A stretch of DNA of 64,000 nucleotides from Brachionus plicatilis (GCA_010279815.1 QEOQ01000344.1:974948-1038947); one strand, 5' to 3'. Positions 36,964-48,145 are shown, counted from the first letter of the stretch. Notes: generated by a model not told the origin, from the letters alone. Numbers and translations: made by a program.

Positions 36964-37715
36964 TTTTTTGAGAATTTTTTGTCTTGTGACCGCACAATTT
37001 TCCCGAACAATTTGATGATGTCACTAACCTAATCATTTAAATATTTTTTCATTCATTAAATTATATTATTTTTTTGTTTTGTCTTTCTCTAAAATTTTGT
37101 TCGAAGTTGCTTCAACAAGATCATTAAAAGAAACAACTTTTTTGGCAAGAGTGAATTTTGTGTAATTGACAAATTCGAGTTAAAGAACTACAACAACCTG
37201 AATATATTTTAGTTTTTGGCAAAGTTGTATCATTTAATACTTTAAAAAAGGTGAATGCAGTTCGGTTTGGATGTCTTATACTCTCACTTGGTTTATTGAT
37301 TATTTTTTTGTTTAATGTGTCCCAAGCTAAGACTCCTTCAGAGTGAATGATTTATCAGCATCACAAAATTTATTTAAAAATTTAATTACATAACTTTTTT
37401 TACTAAAAAATTTATAATTATCAATTAAAATTAAAAACTCAGAGACTATTCTGAAATTTAAAAATAAACAAACAAATAAACGTATTATTTGTCATAAAAT
37501 AATTTTAACATTAAAATCTATTATAATCAAGTATTCCGAAAAATAAATGATCAAATATTTATGGTAAAATTTGGCCTCATCTATTCAATATATTTTATAT
37601 ATTTGTTGACATAAAAGTGAAAATAATGATTATTTAAAAAAATAATAAACATTTAAAACTTTCATCTTAGCATATCTTTATCTTCCTTTAAAGCAATAAC
37701 TATATGTAGACTTAC
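36964..37715. other. Spacer between MITE and Ig exon
   Basis: No supported gene. A plus-strand stretch near 37252-37347 encodes a hydrophobic segment (FGCLILSLGLLIIFLF) ending in a stop, but nothing links it to other exons. If the Ig gene continues to the CDO-SOD exon, this is part of its intron. Confidence 0.4.
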
Positions 37716-38696
37716 GTCCAAAGACTCGCAAAGTAAAATAATCTTGATCATTTCCATAATCATTGCTTGCCTCGATCAAATATTGTCCTTGCATTTCCGT
37801 ATTAATTTGTCTAAAAATTATTTTATTTGAATCTTTGTCGATTTTAATACTATCTATCTGTTCACCTTGGACTGTTGCTGATTTCAATTTGACTTTTATT
37901 CTCACAGGCTGAGTTCCAGTTATTGTATAATTGATCGCTAATGACGAGCCCTCATTAGCCTCTATATCTTTTGGATATATTTGTATAGATGGTGGATAGC
38001 CAGTCTTAAGTCTTACGTCAAATAATCTCTCTACTACCTGTATGCCATTATCAGCGATACAGGAGTAAATACCAGCATCTGCCTCAGTGAAATATTTTAC
38101 CTTAATTTCAGCATCGGAATGTTGCTGGCCCTGACCAAGCAATAATGTGAATNNNNNNNNNNNNNNNNNNNNNNNNNNNNNNNNNNNNNNNNNNNNNNNN
38201 NNNNNNNNNNNNNNNNNNNNNNNNNNNNNNNNNNNNNNNNNNNNNNNNNNNNNNNNNNNNNNNNNNNNNNNNNNNNNNNNNNNNNNNNNNNNNNNNNNNN
38301 NNNNNNNNNNNNNNNNNNNNNNNNNNNNNNNNNNNNNNNNNNNNNNNNNNNNNNNNNNNNNNNNNNNNNNNNNNNNNNNNNNNNNNNNNNNNNNNNNNNN
38401 NNNNNNNNNNNNNNNNNNNNNNNNNNNNNNNNNNNNNNNNNNNNNNNNNNNNNNNNNNNNNNNNNNNNNNNNNNNNNNNNNNNNNNNNNNNNNNNNNNNN
38501 NNNNNNNNNNNNNNNNNNNNNNNNNNNNNNNNNNNNNCTGAGATATTGCAAATTTGGCGAATGTTTGGCAACTTAAATTTCATATTTGGTATTGGATTTC
38601 CCGTTGCCGAACATTCCAAAGTAAATGATTCGCCACGGCCTACTTCAAAAGACCTAGAGTTTGGACTGAAAATTACAGGCGGTTGGCTGAATATTT
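37716..38696 (-). CDS. Ig-domain exon(s) of a secreted or membrane protein, broken by an assembly gap
   Basis: Entered through a CAAG acceptor at 38697-38698 in phase 1, the frame reads PVIFSPNSRSFEVGRGES then LECSATGNPIPNMKF, a typical I-set Ig B-strand (Cys) region. After the N gap come EADAGIYSCIADNGIQVVER, the D-x-G-x-Y-x-C F-strand, and then another Ig-like domain (YPPSIQIYPKDIEANEGSS, EMQGQYLIEASNDYGND) that lacks the canonical Cys pair. The exon ends at a strong GTAAGT donor (37715-37714), again phase 1, so the gene goes on to the left. The first domain is closely similar to the Ig exon at 42435-42785, a tandem duplicate. The gap size may be wrong and an intron or another domain may be hidden in it. 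Confidence 0.75.
38153..38537. other. Assembly gap (385 N)
   Basis: A run of N inside the Ig exon. By comparison with the sister Ig exon only about 20 residues of the domain should be missing, so 385 bases is more than needed; the gap may contain an intron, an extra module or a repeat. Confidence 1.
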
Positions 38697-39689
38697 CTTG
38701 AAAAATTTTCAAAAAATTAATTATTAAATTTGTAAAAATTAAAATTATATTGAATGTAAGATTTAGTGCATTGATTTATACTTTTTAAGATAAAGAGTAC
38801 ATTTAAAGCATTTGAAGTCGAACCCATTTTAAAAAAGACACAAAAATTTGTTTATTTATTATAATTTATTCATGTGTAAATTTAAACATTATTCATGCTA
38901 AATTTTAATTGGATATTTAAAGGGAAGAAAATAATCATTAATCGAAGTAAAACGTGGGCAATTTAAACTAATTGACTGTATTATTTATGATTTTAAGTTG
39001 TTGATTAATTGATCAATCCTCAATTTTCTTAGTATTATTTGTTCTATTGACTTTGTTCGATTATCTTTAGCTATTCGCATTTAAATAATTATTTGTCGTT
39101 TAATTTTTTTAGTCCCTCTAAATTGCATTGATGTGTCAGCAAAGCGTTTCATATTGATTCAATAGAAACAATTTAAATAAATGAGTATTTTGATAACCAA
39201 TAGAAATATAGAATTTATACAATAAGTAAGATTTTCAATTAAGCTAAAAGAGACAATTATCATATTCAATTTGGAAATGTCGTAAAAATACTGATATGGA
39301 GATAATAAGCCCATAAGATTGTGACTCACATTGCATAAACTTTAGCTTCTTATGTGTTAATTCGTTTTCTTAAACGTGTTACAAATTTTCGATTCGCAGA
39401 TATCCTATCTTCAGAAAGTTATTAGCTAACTTTGAACCCCAGCAATGAGCAGCTGATTTATTTGAGAATCTTCGATTAAATTGGATAAGTATCTCAATCT
39501 GAATGATGCTAAAAAATTTCGAGCCCCCTGTTGAACAAATACTTAAAAGAATGAATGAAAATATGGATTTCATTTTTCTTGGCTTTAAGGCAAACGTTAT
39601 AATCCTTAGTAGCTTCAATAAATTTGCAGTAATAATTACGTTGATATTCCTCATTTTTGCTTTCATAATTGTTTTTTTTGTTATCTGAA
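38697..39689. other. Intron sequence 5' of the Ig exon
   Basis: AT-rich, no supported exon. The open frame at 39503-39688 (EPPVEQILKRMNENMDF then a hydrophobic run LIFLIFAFIIVFFV) may already belong to the retroelement relic to the right, as an envelope-like or chance membrane segment. Confidence 0.4.
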
Positions 39690-42400
39690 AGGTAGGCATT
39701 TCCACGCTCCTAACGTCTGTAAATTGCAGAAGTCAAATCAACCCTACTCAACTAATAAACAAATTCGCTTCAAAGCATCTGAGCGATGGATCTTTCAATT
39801 CTGTCTTTTTTCCTACGGAAATGAGTTTTCCAAGGCCAAAAATACTTTAACCCACGTGTCGTTAGTTTTAACATATGGATCTCCTTATTTGAATCCTTTG
39901 CAAGATGGTTTCCAAAATCATTAAAGCGTTACCTTTTGCTCAATTGCAAAGACGATGAAGTACTGAAGAGGCTTGGAATTCCCAATACCTTGGGACAGTA
40001 CGAGGTAAAGTAGCTTATATGTGCTTGTACTCAACAAATTTACGATACGAGTATTGATCCAATCAATGATCCTGTAAATACCATTTATGTGTTATATAAC
40101 TTCACACGTGAAAATCGAATCTATCAACAATTTCTATATTCCTTTTAAGCAAGCTGTTTAGGTTGAAGCCATCTGAATTATCGTAATCAGCACGCTCAGA
40201 CTTAAGTGTCAAAAAGTCGTAGGGAGAAGTTAATTTTATCAATTCACCCCACAAAAAGAGAAATCAACCAAATTCACATTATAGAACTGAATATCTACAA
40301 ATTCAGCAGACATGAAGATTGAAACTAAGGACGTAGACCTATCCAACAGCGATGTTCAAATCTAGAGCAAGTTCAGCGGCCACTTGTCAACGAAACTCAA
40401 TTAATTATTAGTGGAAATCAAAGGGAACAAGAACCTCCAAAAGGGATCCCATCAGTGATAAATCAAACTAGTGTAAACATTCATCATAATTAATGTAATA
40501 CTGGAACAGCTTTCCTAAGGAACACGAAGATACAATATCTGTTCGACGATGAAACATTACTGGGTGAAAAAGGATTTCAGAAATAAGCCTCCTATTCCAG
40601 TTGTAGTTTTTATACATTTAATGTTTGGTTACTGGTTCTAGATGTTACTAGAAGGCTTTCATCGTCACTATCAAAGTAAGATTCATTCAAAGTGAAATTG
40701 GGAAATTTAGAAGAAAATAAAACAATAACACAAAGCAATTTGATGATTTATTAATATTGCTTGTTGAATCGAAAATTGATTCTCAAGATGACCAGCAGCT
40801 AGAAGCGGCTATTAAATAAATGTTCGAAGATTCAGCAGCTAGCTAAAATATTCAGTCAATAAAGCAAAAAACAAGTCCAGAACGATACAGTGTCCTTGAT
40901 CATTTCAAAAAATTATTGACGAGCAGCTAGAAGCAGGTCTCATATGTTCCAGTTCATCCTCTTGGAGTTAACCAATAAATATTGAAAAAATTAGACCGGG
41001 AAACACAAAAAACTCAGAACTATCTTCACATTAATGCAATCACTATTAAAGACGCGTAACTTATTTCTAAGACTGACGATTTATTCTTTAATTTAAATAA
41101 TAGTTCACATAAGTTCATATCACATAAGTGGAATGTTTCACTGGGTTCTATCAAATTTTAAATGCATCCAGCCTAAGAGAAATTTTCCGCATTCGCTTGC
41201 AAATTAGGTGACAAAAGCACCTGCCACATATCAACGATTCATGAAAACAGTTTCAAAGATCTCATCGAAAAAAAAAAGGTTGCAATGTTTTTTGATGTTT
41301 TCCTAATACAAACTTAGTGACGAAATTCTCATTTTTAAAAACGAATTGGGAGCTTTATAAAAGCTTAAAAATCACTAATAAAGATAATATTATCTGAATG
41401 TGTTGAACTGGTGAGAAAGGTTAAATTTCTTGGATATTTGATATTGTGTAATTAATCGAACCTGATCCCGATAAAAAAGAAGCCGTCCGTAACTTCCAAC
41501 AGCTTAGCAACTAACAGCAGTAACAAAGATTCATGGGTCTCTGCAATTTTTATAGAATATTTGTAAATCTATTCGAAAATATTGCCAGATTGCTCGACTC
41601 ACTCGTTGTTACCAAGCATGTAGACAAACGTTTCATTTAAAAAAATGGTACTGTGAATAAACAGGAAATCAGCAATGTGTGCAATGATAATGCTATATCA
41701 GCTTTCAAGCATCTTAAGGAAGTGTAGATTTCTGCTTAAGTAATAATCTTGCTCAGCTTCAAAGAAGAGTTTTTATTATCTAATGATGAATGTGACTATG
41801 CCGATGGTGCTGTTCTTTCACAAAACCATAATGGAAAACTCAGACCCTTTCTTACTTCAGCAGACAAATGACGCCGACACAAAGAAAATAGCCAACCTGT
41901 GAAAAGGAGTTATTATCAACCGCAATTGGTATAGAAGAAAACCATTTAATACTTTTTGGTCGACCTTTTAAAGTTCATTCGGACCATTAACCACTGAGAT
42001 AACTAAAAAAGAAAAGTATCATAGATCATAGAATATGTTGAGAGATTTGACGTATTGTAAAAAGTAAAAATACTCAGGGTCAAAGGCAAAATAGGACAAA
42101 ATAAACGCTGAGGTGAATTGCATTAGTTAACTCCAAGCAGACCAAATCAACTACTGACTATGGACAAAACTGGCCTTTTACATATTCAGCTAATATTCGT
42201 AAATAATGCTTATTTACGTATTCTTATTCTTATACATAATTCGCTAGAGCGTTTGGTCTCCAAAAAATCACTGCTTAAGATGTAGCTTACATGATTATTA
42301 ATCAATGGATATTCATTTTTGGTGTACCTGAATCAATCCTATTTCGAAACATAAGAAAACTTCCAATCAAAATTAATCGAATTGATATAAGAGAAGTAAG
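39690..42400 (+). pseudogene. Heavily decayed Gypsy (Ty3) retrotransposon in an Ig-gene intron
   Basis: Pieces of a pol polyprotein occur in order on the plus strand: near 40900-40965 the start of RT (IIDEQLEAGLICSSSSSWS), then HINAITIKDA (about 41030), RT core remnants to 41540 (VRKVKFLGYLI; FMGLCNFYRIFVNLF, the connection region), and RNase H near 41755-41950 (LLSNDECDYADGAVLSQ; DGKLRPF-like). Frameshifts and stops occur every few tens of codons, far more than in the Gypsy elements at 46-60 kb. No LTRs were found. It lies antisense within the intron between two Ig exons on the minus strand, and its age implies that this intron has long tolerated insertion. Confidence 0.7.
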
Positions 42401-42434
42401 ACAATTAGCAATTAATAACAACTGGAATGCTTAC

Positions 42435-42785
42435 CATCCATTTGTTTAAATGATGGATCGTTATTTTTATAAACTTTAGCCTTTAGCCTAACGTCAAATC
42501 TTTCTACTGCTCGTATTCCATTGTCAGCGATACAGGAGTAAATACCAGCATTTGCCTCAGTGAAATTGCTTATCATAATTTTAGCCTCGGATCGATGTTG
42601 GACTAAACATCGCCCACCTGGGATATTACACATGTTAAATAGGTAAGAAGTAATGTTTGGCTCCATAATTTTCACATTTGGCATTGGATTTCCCGTTGCC
42701 GAACATTCCAAAGTAAATGATTCGCCACGGCCTACTTTAATAGACCTATAGTTTGGACTGTAAATTACAGGCGATTGTCTGACTG
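42435..42785 (-). CDS. Ig-domain exon (sister copy)
   Basis: Acceptor AG at 42786-42787 (a second AG three bases on would also keep frame) and a strong GTAAGC donor after 42435; both ends are phase 1, so it is a symmetrical exon as in many shuffled extracellular modules. It encodes an I-set-like Ig domain: VIYSPNYRSIKVGRGESF, LECSATGNPMPNVKI, then TEANAGIYSCIADNGIRAVE, with the Cys pair and D/N-x-G-x-Y-x-C present, and a short tail VYKNNDPSFKQMD. Joined to the next exon it reads on into EIFSQPPVIF in frame. It is about 75 percent similar by eye to the first Ig of the 37716-38696 exon. Confidence 0.78.
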
Positions 42786-43127
42786 CTTCATTAAAAATTT
42801 TAAAAAAATAATTAAAAAAGTTGCAAATTTAAAAAAAAATCTTGTATGTGTGTAATAAAGTGATTTGGTGCATTGATTTATACTTAATTCTATAATTTAA
42901 ATATTAAAAAATCAAAATCAATCTAAATAATTTAAATATATTGAACTTTATATGGTTAAATTCAAGAAAATCGTTCGGATATTTCTCTAAAATAACCGAA
43001 AAACTATTAAATGACTTGATTCTATTGAAAGAAATACTATGAATTTCGTAAAAATAAAAAAAGCTTTGATTTTTTTGTTATTTTATCTATCTTTTAAAAT
43101 AAAATTAATGAAATAAAAACAAAATAC

Positions 43128-43512
43128 CAGATTGACTTAGCAGGCCACAAACCGCATTTGGGTCGCTTGATACATAAGCTTTATCTTTTGAAACAAAATT
43201 TTTTTTCAACCAACAAGTCCCGCCAAAATAATTTCCCCAATTAAAATGAGTACATTCACGTATTTTAGCACAGACTAATCCGCATAGATGATGATCCGCG
43301 ATTTGAACACTTTTAAAATCGTTCTCAGATGCAAAATCGCATCCAGTAGACCAATAAAGATAATTAGATCTATTGTAATTCCACTGAAATGTATTTATTT
43401 GACTTATTGCTTGTTTTAAATTAAAACTTTTGAAAAAGATTTTTTATGGATCATTAAAATTACATGCTGTTAATATCAAAACAAAAGCTCTTGTAAGTTT
43501 TAATTCTGACAT
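43128..43512 (-). CDS. Signal peptide and PAN/Apple-domain exons, 5' end of the Ig gene
   Basis: ATG at 43512-43510 opens MSELKLTRAFVLILTA, a good signal peptide. Reading straight on meets a stop, but removing a 54-base GT/AG intron (43410-43463) continues the frame with SISQINTFQWNY and a PAN/Apple-type domain: WSTGCDFASENDFKSVQIAD, LCGLVCAKIRECTHFNW and GGTCWLK, six Cys with the C-x3-C, C-THF-W and GGTCWLK signatures. The second exon ends at a GTATTT donor in phase 1 and joins in frame to the Ig exon at 42785. The product would be secreted or extracellular; PAN domains bind proteins or sugars. The tiny intron is inferred from the stop and the phase; without it the reading frame would be broken. 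Confidence 0.68.
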
Positions 43513-44220
43513 CTTTAATTTAGTCTAAATTCGAGTTGTAAATTTAGGTAAAAAAATTAATGAAATTTATAAGGTAATTTATATCAAGTTTTTTTATAGT
43601 TTATATTTAAAATTACGAGATAAGATTTAAACAACATTTAGTAGAATTTTCAAGTGATTTTTGTTTAATTGAAGCCTTTTCGTCAAGCTTTTTCTATTTT
43701 ATTTCAATTTAATCATTTTCACGAAATATATTATTCAAAATTAAAATTCACTGTGTTTTATCAATTATTGTTGTTTAAATTGAAAGACTCATTTTTTTAA
43801 AGTAAAATAAAACATATTTAAGCTTTTGATATAGTTTGACAGGTTTAAATCATTTTAAAAGAAAATATTGGATCATTCATGATTATTTTAGAATTTTTGA
43901 GATTATTTGATTTTTTCAACATCAGTTGATAAGGATCCACTCAGAGAAAGTATTTAATAATAGAATTAAAGATTTGGTATAATTATTTTTCAAAGTTAGA
44001 TTTTAATTTTTAAAAAAATCAACTTTACAGTGGTACTAGGATTTTTAAATGTAACCACCTGGTCACAAGCTGTTTTAACAAGCTTAACAAGCTGGTTACA
44101 TTTAATTAATTTCTAATGTAAAAATCTAAATTAAAAATAAATTAAAAAAAATAAAAATATTAAATCTTAAAATAAATAAATTTTTATATGAAGACTTGTT
44201 CATTTTTATGGCTGATTAGA
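43513..44220. other. Spacer upstream of the PAN/Ig gene, with a small hairpin
   Basis: Presumed promoter side of the PAN/Ig gene. Near 44027 CAGTGGTACTAGGATTTTT follows a TA and resembles a single Tc1-type terminus. AAATGTAACCA (about 44047) pairs with TGGTTACATTT (about 44093), giving a short stem. No second end was found. Confidence 0.35.
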
Positions 44221-45340
44221 AGGGAATGTGTAGTGCTAAAAAACTGGGTGCTTTATTATACGATATGATTATGATACCAAAGCAGCTAGGTGAAGTGGCA
44301 GCTTTTGGTGGCTCAAACTTAGATCAGTCAGTAAAAAGCTGCTTTGAATATGTAATAAAAATGGATTTTTTTGAATTTTCTTTCAAACAAATTCAAGCCA
44401 AACCGAGGTCGAAGATCAAGCAAACTCGGCTACCTGCCGGTCCAATCTTTATTCGAGAGAACAGTCTTTAAAGTGATTGCAAAAAAAAAATTTAATTAAT
44501 AAAATTTAAAAAATAATTTTATCTAGCATTGATTCTGAAAAGACTGATTTCGAAGAAAAAACACCTAAAACAAAAGAATACAAGTTAAGTGCCGAGAGTG
44601 ATAGACTAAAAATCAGCCAAGATGAGCTGGAACTTGTGTCCATAGTTAAAGAAATAAAAAATGACAAAAAAGAGCCGCATGAATACAATTCAAAGCGAAA
44701 CTTGCACATTTGTTTCGAAAATGACAAAAGGTAAATAATAAATAAAAGATAAATAACAAAAAAAATAATTTTGGATTATCTAGCGAAGATGAGCATGCTT
44801 TAATAGCCAAAATTTGCAGTACCCTTTACAACGAAACCATAAAAAACAATGAAAAAAAAACCATAGAAGTAAATATTTTTTACATTTTGTTGTGACATTA
44901 AGTTCTAAATTTAATTCAAGGAAACATATCAACAAATGGAGCTTGAGAACATGATTAAAGACTTGGAAGAGGAAAATATAATTTTGGTTGATGAGTACAA
45001 TAAATTAAAAGACCAGTTAAAATCTCAGATAAAAGAGGAAAAAGAACCGAACCAGGAAAGAAGTTTTTACATAAAGTCAATGTCAAATTTACAGACCCAT
45101 GACAGTCTCAGGGACATGTACGACTCGGTATCCAGATATAGAACATTCAACACAAATTTGCTCAATCGGCGTACGTTTAGCCATTACACTGAATTCAATG
45201 ATTTTTTAAACATGACATGTGACATAAGCCGAGATAGGCTCAGTATGGATAAAGATGTTTTTTTGGATACTAGCATTATTAGGCAACAGGACAGCAGGCT
45301 GGAAGCCAGAATGAAAATACTGGAAAATCATAATCGATAA
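44221..45340 (+). pseudogene. Dystrophin-like C-terminal fragments, plus strand
   Basis: Pieces in order: 44221-44351 [20 protein letters not shown] and [18 protein letters not shown], the second EF-hand region of dystrophin/utrophin; 44371-44469 [20 protein letters not shown], the segment after the ZZ finger; about 44526-44730 an acidic Ser/Lys-rich linker; about 44783-44869 SEDEHALIAKICSTLYNET (the DDEHLLIQHYCQSL region); and 44921-45340 the coiled coil (LENMIKDLEEENIILVDEYN; SRLEARMKILENHN). GT/AG sites sit between most pieces. The ZZ zinc-finger exons expected between the first two pieces are missing on this strand and appear inverted at 45346-45835. The coil stops abruptly after HNR, where the sequence runs into an inverted copy of the 44371-44452 segment. 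Dystrophin links actin to the membrane glycoprotein complex; this copy lacks the parts needed for that. Confidence 0.75.
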
Positions 45341-45345
45341 AGATT

Positions 45346-45835
45346 GGACCGGCAGGTAGCCCAGTTTTCTTGATCTTCGACTTCGTTTTGGCTTGAATTT
45401 GTTTTTAAAAATTTTGAAAAAATCTTTTATATCATCAGATGACGATATCTTGAAAAAAAATAATTTTATTTTTATTATTCAATAAAATTATGACTTACTG
45501 GTGAATAGTATTCAAGTAGTGGATGATAGAATTTAAATCCTTGAATGGAAAAAATTAAAATTTTAAAAAATTTAGATTTTTTTTTCAATTGCCTTTAAAC
45601 TTTGCGGCCAGAGAAAAAGCAATTTTGGCAAATGTCAAAATTAAAATGTTTAAGTGATCGATACCTAAAGCCAATTATTGGATATTCTTTGCAAATTGAA
45701 CATTTGGCCTCGTGTCGGGCCGATTCTGCAACAGATAGTGTGTGCAATACCGGAAGCCATAAAATTGATTGAGGCTCCAGTTTTACCCAATTTAAAAATT
45801 GCTCTGTTACTATGATCTACGATCCTCAAATTCAA
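45346..45835 (-). pseudogene. Dystrophin-like ZZ-domain exons, inverted
   Basis: On the minus strand, from right to left: about 45835-45588 encodes [20 protein letters not shown] and then a ZZ zinc finger, [20 protein letters not shown] and [15 protein letters not shown], with the C-x2-C pairs in place; about 45541-45500 KFYHPLLEYYSP before a GTAAGT donor; about 45463-45345 SSSDDIKDFFKIFKNKFK then [10 protein letters not shown]. These are consecutive parts of the dystrophin EF-hand/ZZ region and precede the coiled coil in a normal protein. Here they face the opposite way from the coiled-coil exons at 44.5-45.3 kb, and their last exon duplicates the plus-strand piece at 44371-44452. The domain itself has no stops. 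Confidence 0.8.
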
Positions 45836-45889
45836 TAACTTATCAAGTTATTTATCTTGATGTTTTAATTAAATTAATTTAATATAAAG

Positions 45890-46170
45890 TGTCATCGTTA
45901 TCTCAATGACCATTGTCTACAATCTTTCCTACTTTTAATATTTTATTTGATATTATCTTGATTTGTGATTGATGTTTTTTAATTATTTCTTTTACTATAA
46001 AAATGTAATACTTTATTTCATTTATTCGTCTTATTCGAATATTTCCACAAACAACTTAAACGTTTACCTAGAAAAGGTCGTATTTTTTATAAGTGTAATT
46101 TTATCATTTAATAAAATAAAATTTAAAAAACAAATAAACTGAGTATTTAACTTAACCTTATCCGAGGGTT
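45890..46170 (+). repeat. 5' LTR of Gypsy element A
   Basis: It begins TGTCATCGTTATCTCAATGA and ends ACCTTATCCGAGGGTT just before a primer-binding site. Most of it (for example CATTTATTCGTCTTATTCGA and the last 30 bases) is repeated in the same orientation at 60931-61226. That pairing identifies both as LTRs. Confidence 0.75.
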
Positions 46171-46172
46171 AA

Positions 46173-46190
46173 TAGAATTGGTAGCAGCGA
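46173..46190 (+). other. Primer-binding site of Gypsy element A
   Basis: AGAATTGGTAGCAGCGAA directly after the LTR. TTGGTAGCAGCG is a common tRNA 3'-end complement at LTR-retrotransposon PBS positions. Confidence 0.55.
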
Positions 46191-46301
46191 AAAAACAAGA
46201 AAAACAAAGAAATACTCCTAAACGATATCGTAATAAATCGTAACAATCTCACACTCAAAGGATCCTATTCAAATAATCAACTGACCAAAACTCAAATCAA
46301 G

Positions 46302-48145
46302 AATGGAAGGTAAGTTAAGAATTTTAGAAAGATTACCAGATAATTTTGATAAGGAGGGCTTAGAATCGGTTAATAATTTAGCCAGGCGTATCGAACGCAA
46401 TACATTTGGAAAGAGAGAGAAAAAATGACGCGTTAAAATTAAATAAGTTAAAAGATGACTTATATAATTGTGAGAAAGGTTATAAAAAACTAAAGTCTCA
46501 AAATGATGAGATTAGTAAAATAAATGAAAGACTTGATTCTGAAAATGATCAGCTTTCTAAGGAGTTAGCAATTGAAAAAAGTTCTCATAAGGAGAAATCT
46601 GAAGAATTAGAGCTAGCAAAAGAAAAAATTCAAACTATAAATAATGAACTTTTCGATGAGAGAAAAAAACTAGAAATCATTTACAACGATAAAAATAGTT
46701 TCGAAGAAATATTAAAGTCCAATGATGAACAAATTAAAAAGCTAGAATCGGAAAATAGTGAACTAAACACTAACCTAGCAAACTTAACAAAAGTTAACGA
46801 CTCGATAGAAATAAAATATAGTAAACTAAATGAAAATATAGAAAAGTTGAATTTTTCATATAATCACTTAAAAAGTGAAAACATGACTCTGGTTAGTCAA
46901 ATTTCAGCATGTGAATCAAAAATTAATTCAAATGAAAATGAAATTTCACAGTTTAAATCAAATAGGGAATCAGATGTGACAAAAATTGCTGATCTCGAAT
47001 TCGAAATCAATAATTTAAGAAATTAAAACGACAATCTTAATAAAGAAAATTTGACTCTAAATATAGAAAGAACGGAATTAGTAAGGACAAACAAGGAACT
47101 ACTCACTTTAAAGAATGATCTAAATGACAAATTAAGATATTCTGAGAGAAAAATAGAATTTAATAAATTGGATAAAAATGCTCTAGATCCAAATTTAGAA
47201 TTTTCTTACTTCTTCCCCATAAATACACCTAGTTTCTCAACAGGTAAGAAATCGTTAGGTACTGAATCTTCAAAAGAACGATTGAGCGTAGATTATAAAT
47301 TAACATATAGAAGTGAAATAAAACCGGATATTGAAGAAAAATAACCATTAATAATCTTGAATTAGGCTCTTTGTACGTTAAGGATAAAGAAGAAAATAAG
47401 TTTTCCCAAAATCCGTCGCCTTACTATACCCATCTTCCCTTTCCTAAAAAAAATAATAACATAACCCCCTTTCATGGAAAAGAGGATGAAAGAATTGAAG
47501 ATTGGCTTTACATTGTTGAACTAATACTTGAAGAAAATGGTAACACAAGACAAGTCCGAAATCCTTTTTGCAAGCTAATACTTAAGAGATTCTCAGCTTC
47601 ACGAATATCAAGCATTTACTAAAAATAGAGATAGGAATTCTATTAGTTGGGTTCATTTTAAGAATATGCTTAGAGAACTTTAAAGACGTAAAGATCATGA
47701 ACTTTACATGAGAGATAAGTTAAGAGGTCTTAGACAAAGTAAAGATATAGGAAATTATATCAATGACTTTAGAATAATATTAAATCAAATATCTGAAATA
47801 AGTGAATATGATCAAATTACATATTTTACTCAAGGATTATCTGAACTAACTGAAAATTACGTCAGGCTTCGCAATCCAGAATCATTGCAAAAGGCAATTG
47901 AATACGCTGAAGATTATAATAGGTTTAATCCTTCCCGTCACCCAAGAAATGCAGATATATTAATGATTAACAGAATAAATTTTGGAAACAAATTTTCTAA
48001 GGTAGGAGGTAAACATTTCTATTATCCTTTTTATAATAAAAAAGCTAATAATATCAGAGATACAAAAAAGCTTTACTGTAAAATTTGTAGGAAAGACAAC
48101 CACAACACATATTCTTGTTACAATAAAAAAAAATCAAAACCTTAA
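46302..48145 (+). pseudogene. Gag of Gypsy element A, with a long coiled-coil N-terminus
   Basis: Starts MEGKLRILERLPDNFDKEGL (46302) and shifts frame near 46410 into a coiled coil of about 300 residues (46406-47026 and 47051-47340; heptads such as ENDQLSKELAIEKSSHKEKS). The classical gag core begins near 47455 (TPFHGKEDERIEDWLYIVEL), shifts frame near 47545, and goes on with DKLRGLRQSKDIGNYINDFR (47708 on) to a zinc knuckle CKICRKDNHNTYSC (CX2CX4HX4C) near 48077-48120. Frameshifts and stops make it non-functional. The coiled coil before the capsid region is unusual for Gypsy gag and is shared with element B. Confidence 0.75.

Noticed and set aside
37252..37347. Plus-strand hydrophobic segment ending in a stop, like a C-terminal membrane anchor exon
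   Set aside because: No companion exons on that strand; AT-rich DNA readily yields Leu/Ile/Phe runs.
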